64,000 nt of DNA from Avimonas intestinalis (GTDB lineage: Bacteria > Bacillota > Clostridia > Oscillospirales > Acutalibacteraceae). The DNA is taken from assembly GCA_904380375.1 (NCBI GenBank), contig CAJFID010000011.1:1-64000 (forward strand). The letters are read 5' to 3'. The position numbers were made by a program, and so were the translations under genes. The notes beneath the pieces were generated by a model. That model was not told the DNA's origin. It ran no database searches and saw only the letters and a list, made by a program, of their open reading frames with translations. Below are positions 61,107 to 64,000 of the stretch, one piece after another (the stretch's first letter is position 1; each line of letters starts with the position of its first letter).

Positions 61107-62345
61107 ATGAATGAAAACAGGAGAGCCGTCGTTACCGGAATCGGCGCCGTCACCCCCTTGGGGAATACGGTGAAGGAAACCTGGGAAAGCCTGAAGGCCG
61201 GTAAAAACGGCATCGCGCCCATCGGCGCGTTTGATACCGAAAAGTTCAAGGCCAAGCTCGGCGCCGAGGTCAAGGGATTTGATCCGAAGGAGTATATGGA
61301 GATCAACGAAACCCTGCGCACCGACCGCTATGCGCAGTTCGCCATCGCCGCAGCGCAGCAGGCTATGGACGAAAGCGGCGCGGCGGGCAAGGTGACGCCC
61401 GAGCGCTTCGCCGTCCTGTTCGGCACGGGCATCGGCGGCATCCGCACCTTTGAGACAGAGCACACCAAGCTGCTGGAAAAGGGGCCCCGCCGCGTTTCCC
61501 CCCTGTTTGTCCCCATGATGATTTCCAACATGGCGGCCGGTTTGATTGCGATCCGCTACGACTGCCGCGGCCCCGCCATGCCGGCTGTTACCGCCTGCGC
61601 CTCCGGTTCCAACGCCATTGGGGAAGCGCTGCGCCTGATCCGTCACGGCTATGCCGACGCCGTGATCACCGGCGGCGCAGAGGCGGCGATCTGCCCCTCG
61701 GCCATTGCGGGGTTTGTGAACATGCAGGCGTTGTCGACCTCCGAAAACCCCGACGAAGCATCCCTGCCCTTTGACAAGCGCCGGGGCGGCTTTGTCATCG
61801 GCGAAGGCGCGGTGGCGCTTGTGCTGGAAGAATACGAGCACGCCAAGGCCAGGGGCGCCAAAATCTACGGAGAGGTCTGCGGCTACGGCTCCACCTGCGA
61901 CGCGTACCATATCACCGCCCCTCATCCGGAAGCCCGAGGCGGCGCCCAGGCGATGGTCGACGCCATACGGGAGGCCGGATACACCGAAGAGGATACGGTA
62001 TACATCAACGCGCACGGCACCGGCACGCCGATGAACGACGCGGTGGAAACGATCGCCATCAAAAAGGCGCTTGGCGAGGACGCGGCAAAGAGGGCGTATG
62101 TGAGCTCCACCAAGTCCATGACCGGGCATATGCTCGGCGCAGCGGGAGCGATTGAGGCGCTGGCCTGCCTATTGGCCCTGAAGGAAGGGGTTATCCCGCC
62201 CACCATCAACCTGAAGGAACAGGATGAGGCCTGCGACCTCAACTGCGTGCCGAATACCGCGGTAAAAGCCGATCTCACGCTGGCCTTGTCCAACTCCCTG
62301 GGATTCGGCGGCCACAACGCTTGTCTTGCTTTTAGGAAGGTGTAA
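61107..62345 (+). CDS. fabF: 3-oxoacyl-ACP synthase II
   Basis: 412 residues from ATG 61107 (AAGGAG 8 nt upstream; the GTG just before is possible). Condenses malonyl-ACP with acyl-ACP. The Cys-His-His triad is in TACASGSNA, NAHGTGTPMNDAVE and GHMLGAAGAIEA. No fabH is seen in the window. The stop and the accB start overlap by one base (TAATG). Confidence 0.97.
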   Translation: MNENRRAVVTGIGAVTPLGNTVKETWESLKAGKNGIAPIGAFDTEKFKAKLGAEVKGFDPKEYMEINETLRTDRYAQFAIAAAQQAMDESGAAGKVTPERFAVLFGTGIGGIRTFETEHTKLLEKGPRRVSPLFVPMMISNMAAGLIAIRYDCRGPAMPAVTACASGSNAIGEALRLIRHGYADAVITGGAEAAICPSAIAGFVNMQALSTSENPDEASLPFDKRRGGFVIGEGAVALVLEEYEHAKARGAKIYGEVCGYGSTCDAYHITAPHPEARGGAQAMVDAIREAGYTEEDTVYINAHGTGTPMNDAVETIAIKKALGEDAAKRAYVSSTKSMTGHMLGAAGAIEALACLLALKEGVIPPTINLKEQDEACDLNCVPNTAVKADLTLALSNSLGFGGHNACLAFRKV

Positions 62346-62776
62346 TGATGAACGAGTCGGATATCCGCAAATATGCGGGGCTGATGCAGGAGCTTGGGCT
62401 TACCGGCCTGGAAATCACCGAGGGCAGTACGGTGGTGCGCCTTGAGCGCACCGCCCCGGCGGTGGTGAAGGAATCCGCAGCGGTCAGCGCCGTGCTCCCG
62501 GCTGCGCCGGCCGCGCCGGCCGCCAGGGAAAACACGGACGAGATCAGTGTGACATCCCCTCTCGTCGGCGTATTTTACGCCTCGCCCGCTGAAAATGCCG
62601 CGCCCTATGTCGCCCTCGGCGACCGGGTGAAAAAGGGCCAGATCCTCTGCATCGTCGAAGCGATGAAGCTGATGAATGAAATCACCGCCGAAGAGGACGG
62701 CGTGATATCAAAGATCTGCGTCACCAACGGCCAGGTGGTGGAATTCGGCACCGAATTATTCCGCATAAAGAGGTAA
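62345..62776 (+). CDS. accB: Biotin carboxyl carrier protein of acetyl-CoA carboxylase
   Basis: 143 residues. Biotin is attached to Lys in IVEAMKLMNEI. The N-terminal ~35 residues contact the carboxylase, followed by an Ala/Pro-rich flexible linker (about 50-65) and the biotinyl domain with the SPLVGVFYASPAENAAPYVA thumb region of bacterial AccB. Coupled to fabF and followed by fabZ. Confidence 0.97.
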   Translation: MMNESDIRKYAGLMQELGLTGLEITEGSTVVRLERTAPAVVKESAAVSAVLPAAPAAPAARENTDEISVTSPLVGVFYASPAENAAPYVALGDRVKKGQILCIVEAMKLMNEITAEEDGVISKICVTNGQVVEFGTELFRIKR

Positions 62777-62780
62777 GCGC

Positions 62781-63197
62781 ATGAACAAAGAAGAGATTAT
62801 GAGGATACTGCCCCACAGGGACGCCATGCTCTTGCTGGACGACGTTACGGAGGAGGATGGCAGCGCCGTCGGGCATTATACCGTGCGCGGCGATGAGTTT
62901 TTCCTGAAGGGCCATTTTCCGAACAACCCCATTGTCCCTGGCGTTATTCTCTGCGAGATCCTGGCGCAGTCCGCCTGCGTCCTGATGCAGGACGCTATGG
63001 GCGAGGGGAAGCTTCCCGTCTACACGGGGCTGAACAATGTGAAATTCCGTTCCCCGGTAAAGCCCGGCGATACGGTCGAGACCCGGTGCCATATCAAGCG
63101 GGCGAAGCATCCCTTTTATTTTGCGGAGGGCACGGTCACCGTGGACGGCAGGCTTTGCGTGTCCGCGGAGTTTTCGTTCGCCATTATGGGAGAGTAA
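62781..63197 (+). CDS. fabZ: 3-hydroxyacyl-ACP dehydratase
   Basis: 138 residues. Dehydrates 3-hydroxyacyl-ACP. The hot-dog fold shows ILPHRDAMLLLDDV, the catalytic His in GHFPNNPIVPGV and the Glu in CEILAQSACVL. Starts 4 nt after accB stops and is followed 3 nt later by accC. Confidence 0.97.
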   Translation: MNKEEIMRILPHRDAMLLLDDVTEEDGSAVGHYTVRGDEFFLKGHFPNNPIVPGVILCEILAQSACVLMQDAMGEGKLPVYTGLNNVKFRSPVKPGDTVETRCHIKRAKHPFYFAEGTVTVDGRLCVSAEFSFAIMGE

Positions 63198-63200
63198 AGT

Positions 63201-64000
63201 ATGTTCTCAAAGATCCTGATTGCCAACCGCGGCGAAATCGCCGTGCGGATTATCCGGGCCTGCAAAGAGATGGGGGTCGCCACCGTCGCCGTATATTCCG
63301 AGGCGGACCGCAATGCCCTTCACGTGGCGCTGGCCGACCAAAGCTACTGCATCGGCGGCCCGGAAGCCTCGGAGAGCTATCTAAACCAAAACCAGATCAT
63401 CAGCGCCGCCATTTTGGCGGGCGCTCAGGCGATTCATCCCGGCTACGGCTTCCTTTCGGAAAACGCGCATTTCGCCCGGCTATGCAGAAAGAACGGGCTG
63501 GTATTTATCGGCCCTGACCCCGAAAGCATGGAACGGCTCAGCGATAAGGCCGTATTGAAGGAGCTTATCCGCGGCACCGGGCTTTCGGTCATCCCCGGCA
63601 CCAAAGCGGTGGCGTCGGCGGAAGAGGCCCGGAAAGCCGCCGACCAAATCGGCTATCCCGTGATGCTCAAAGCGTGCGCGGGCGGCGGCGGCCGGGGCAT
63701 CCGCCTGATACGGGCCGCCGAGGACCTTGAGGAAGCCTACCTACAGGCGACCAGCGAGGCCGTCGGCGCCTTTGGGGACGGCAGCGTCTATCTGGAAAAA
63801 TATATATTCCCGGCCCGGCACGTCGAATTGCAGATCCTGGCCGACGAGCAGGGGAACGTCGTCTGCCTGGGCGACCGGGACTGCTCTTTGCAGCGGCGCA
63901 ATCAAAAGCTGATTGAGGAAACGCCCTCCCCCGCCGTAAACGCCGGGCAAAGGAGCCAAATCATCCGGCTTGCGGTGGAGGCGGTCAAAAAAATCGGGTA
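63201..64000 (+). CDS. accC: Biotin carboxylase of acetyl-CoA carboxylase (3' end outside window)
   Basis: First ~266 residues of an ATP-grasp biotin carboxylase. MFSKILIANRGEIAVRIIRA, IHPGYGFLSENAHFARLC, the Gly-rich ATP loop KACAGGGGRGIRLI and EKYIFPARHVELQILAD with GDRDCSLQRRNQKLIEE are all present. Carboxylates the biotin of AccB. The frame is open to the window end; accD and accA probably follow. Confidence 0.96.
   Translation, partial: MFSKILIANRGEIAVRIIRACKEMGVATVAVYSEADRNALHVALADQSYCIGGPEASESYLNQNQIISAAILAGAQAIHPGYGFLSENAHFARLCRKNGLVFIGPDPESMERLSDKAVLKELIRGTGLSVIPGTKAVASAEEARKAADQIGYPVMLKACAGGGGRGIRLIRAAEDLEEAYLQATSEAVGAFGDGSVYLEKYIFPARHVELQILADEQGNVVCLGDRDCSLQRRNQKLIEETPSPAVNAGQRSQIIRLAVEAVKKIG

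Noticed and set aside
60369..62129. 586-residue minus-strand frame opposite fabG/fabF
   Set aside because: Antisense to well-supported fab genes, no motif.

Overview
The window comes from a GC-rich Clostridia-type Firmicute, most likely an Oscillospirales-like gut anaerobe. This is inferred from several points: the clusters aroQ-pepP-efp-CD1247 and rnc-smc-ftsY / yhbY-nadD-yqeK-LCP-rsfS-leuS, the FabK-type fab operon beginning with its own ACP, TrmK, YfhO, DegV and YqeG, strong GGAGG ribosome binding sites with many TTG/GTG starts, and sigma-A type promoters. Most of the sequence looks about 60-65 % GC. Three AT-rich islands stand out: 1-1030 (the end of a mobilizable or conjugative element), 3690-4800 (a decayed cysteine peptidase) and 40731-41573 (an acyltransferase).

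Layout. 1-1030: the 3' part of a relaxase gene, overlapped in another frame by a membrane-anchored coiled-coil protein, then a small element gene. The element stops at the 3' end of tRNA-Leu(CAG). 1.3-7.3 kb: CLC chloride/proton antiporter, a membrane-anchored hypothetical protein, the peptidase pseudogene, a small XRE regulator, a zinc-ribbon surface protein and DegV. 7.6-15.1 kb (minus strand): a sucrose/fructan module with sucrose phosphorylase, a three-component ABC sugar importer, a GH32 fructosidase and fructokinase, with a second promoter in front of GH32. 15.5-24 kb: DUF1858, TrmK, SGNH hydrolase, DUF5655, an ABC-F ATPase, a YdjG-like/SPFH (YdjI-like) membrane pair, a Cys-rich protein and a GNAT. 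24-41.6 kb: YfhO, XRE regulators, NUDIX, an AAC(6')-like GNAT, a D,D-carboxypeptidase, an APH-fold probable pseudokinase, CD1247-efp-pepP-aroQ, AP endonuclease, S41 peptidase, DUF4275, YqeG and the AT-rich acyltransferase.

41.6-57.8 kb (minus strand) is a housekeeping block: rpsU, leuS, rsfS, a divergent LCP protein, a fused nadD-yqeK, yhbY, rdgB, ftsY, smc, a GNAT, rnc, two adjacent proteins with ACP-like domains that lack the phosphopantetheine serine, and plsX. Between smc and the GNAT lies a gene-free 790-bp stretch with three copies of a 57-58 bp repeat that contains DnaA-box-like sequence. 57.8-64 kb: a divergent control region, then the plus-strand fatty acid operon acpP-fabK-fabD-fabG-fabF-accB-fabZ-accC, which runs off the window.

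How it fits together: sugar uptake and phosphorolysis feed central metabolism. PlsX and the fab operon flank one control region and supply acyl chains. The rnc-smc-ftsY block covers RNA processing, chromosome organisation and membrane targeting. The strongest candidates for something undescribed are (i) the pair of serine-less ACP-like proteins sitting where acpP normally lies between plsX and rnc, with a promoter-proximal palindrome whose half-site recurs three times in front of the fab operon, and (ii) the repeat array upstream of smc. All names are from motif and context reading only; no database search was run.
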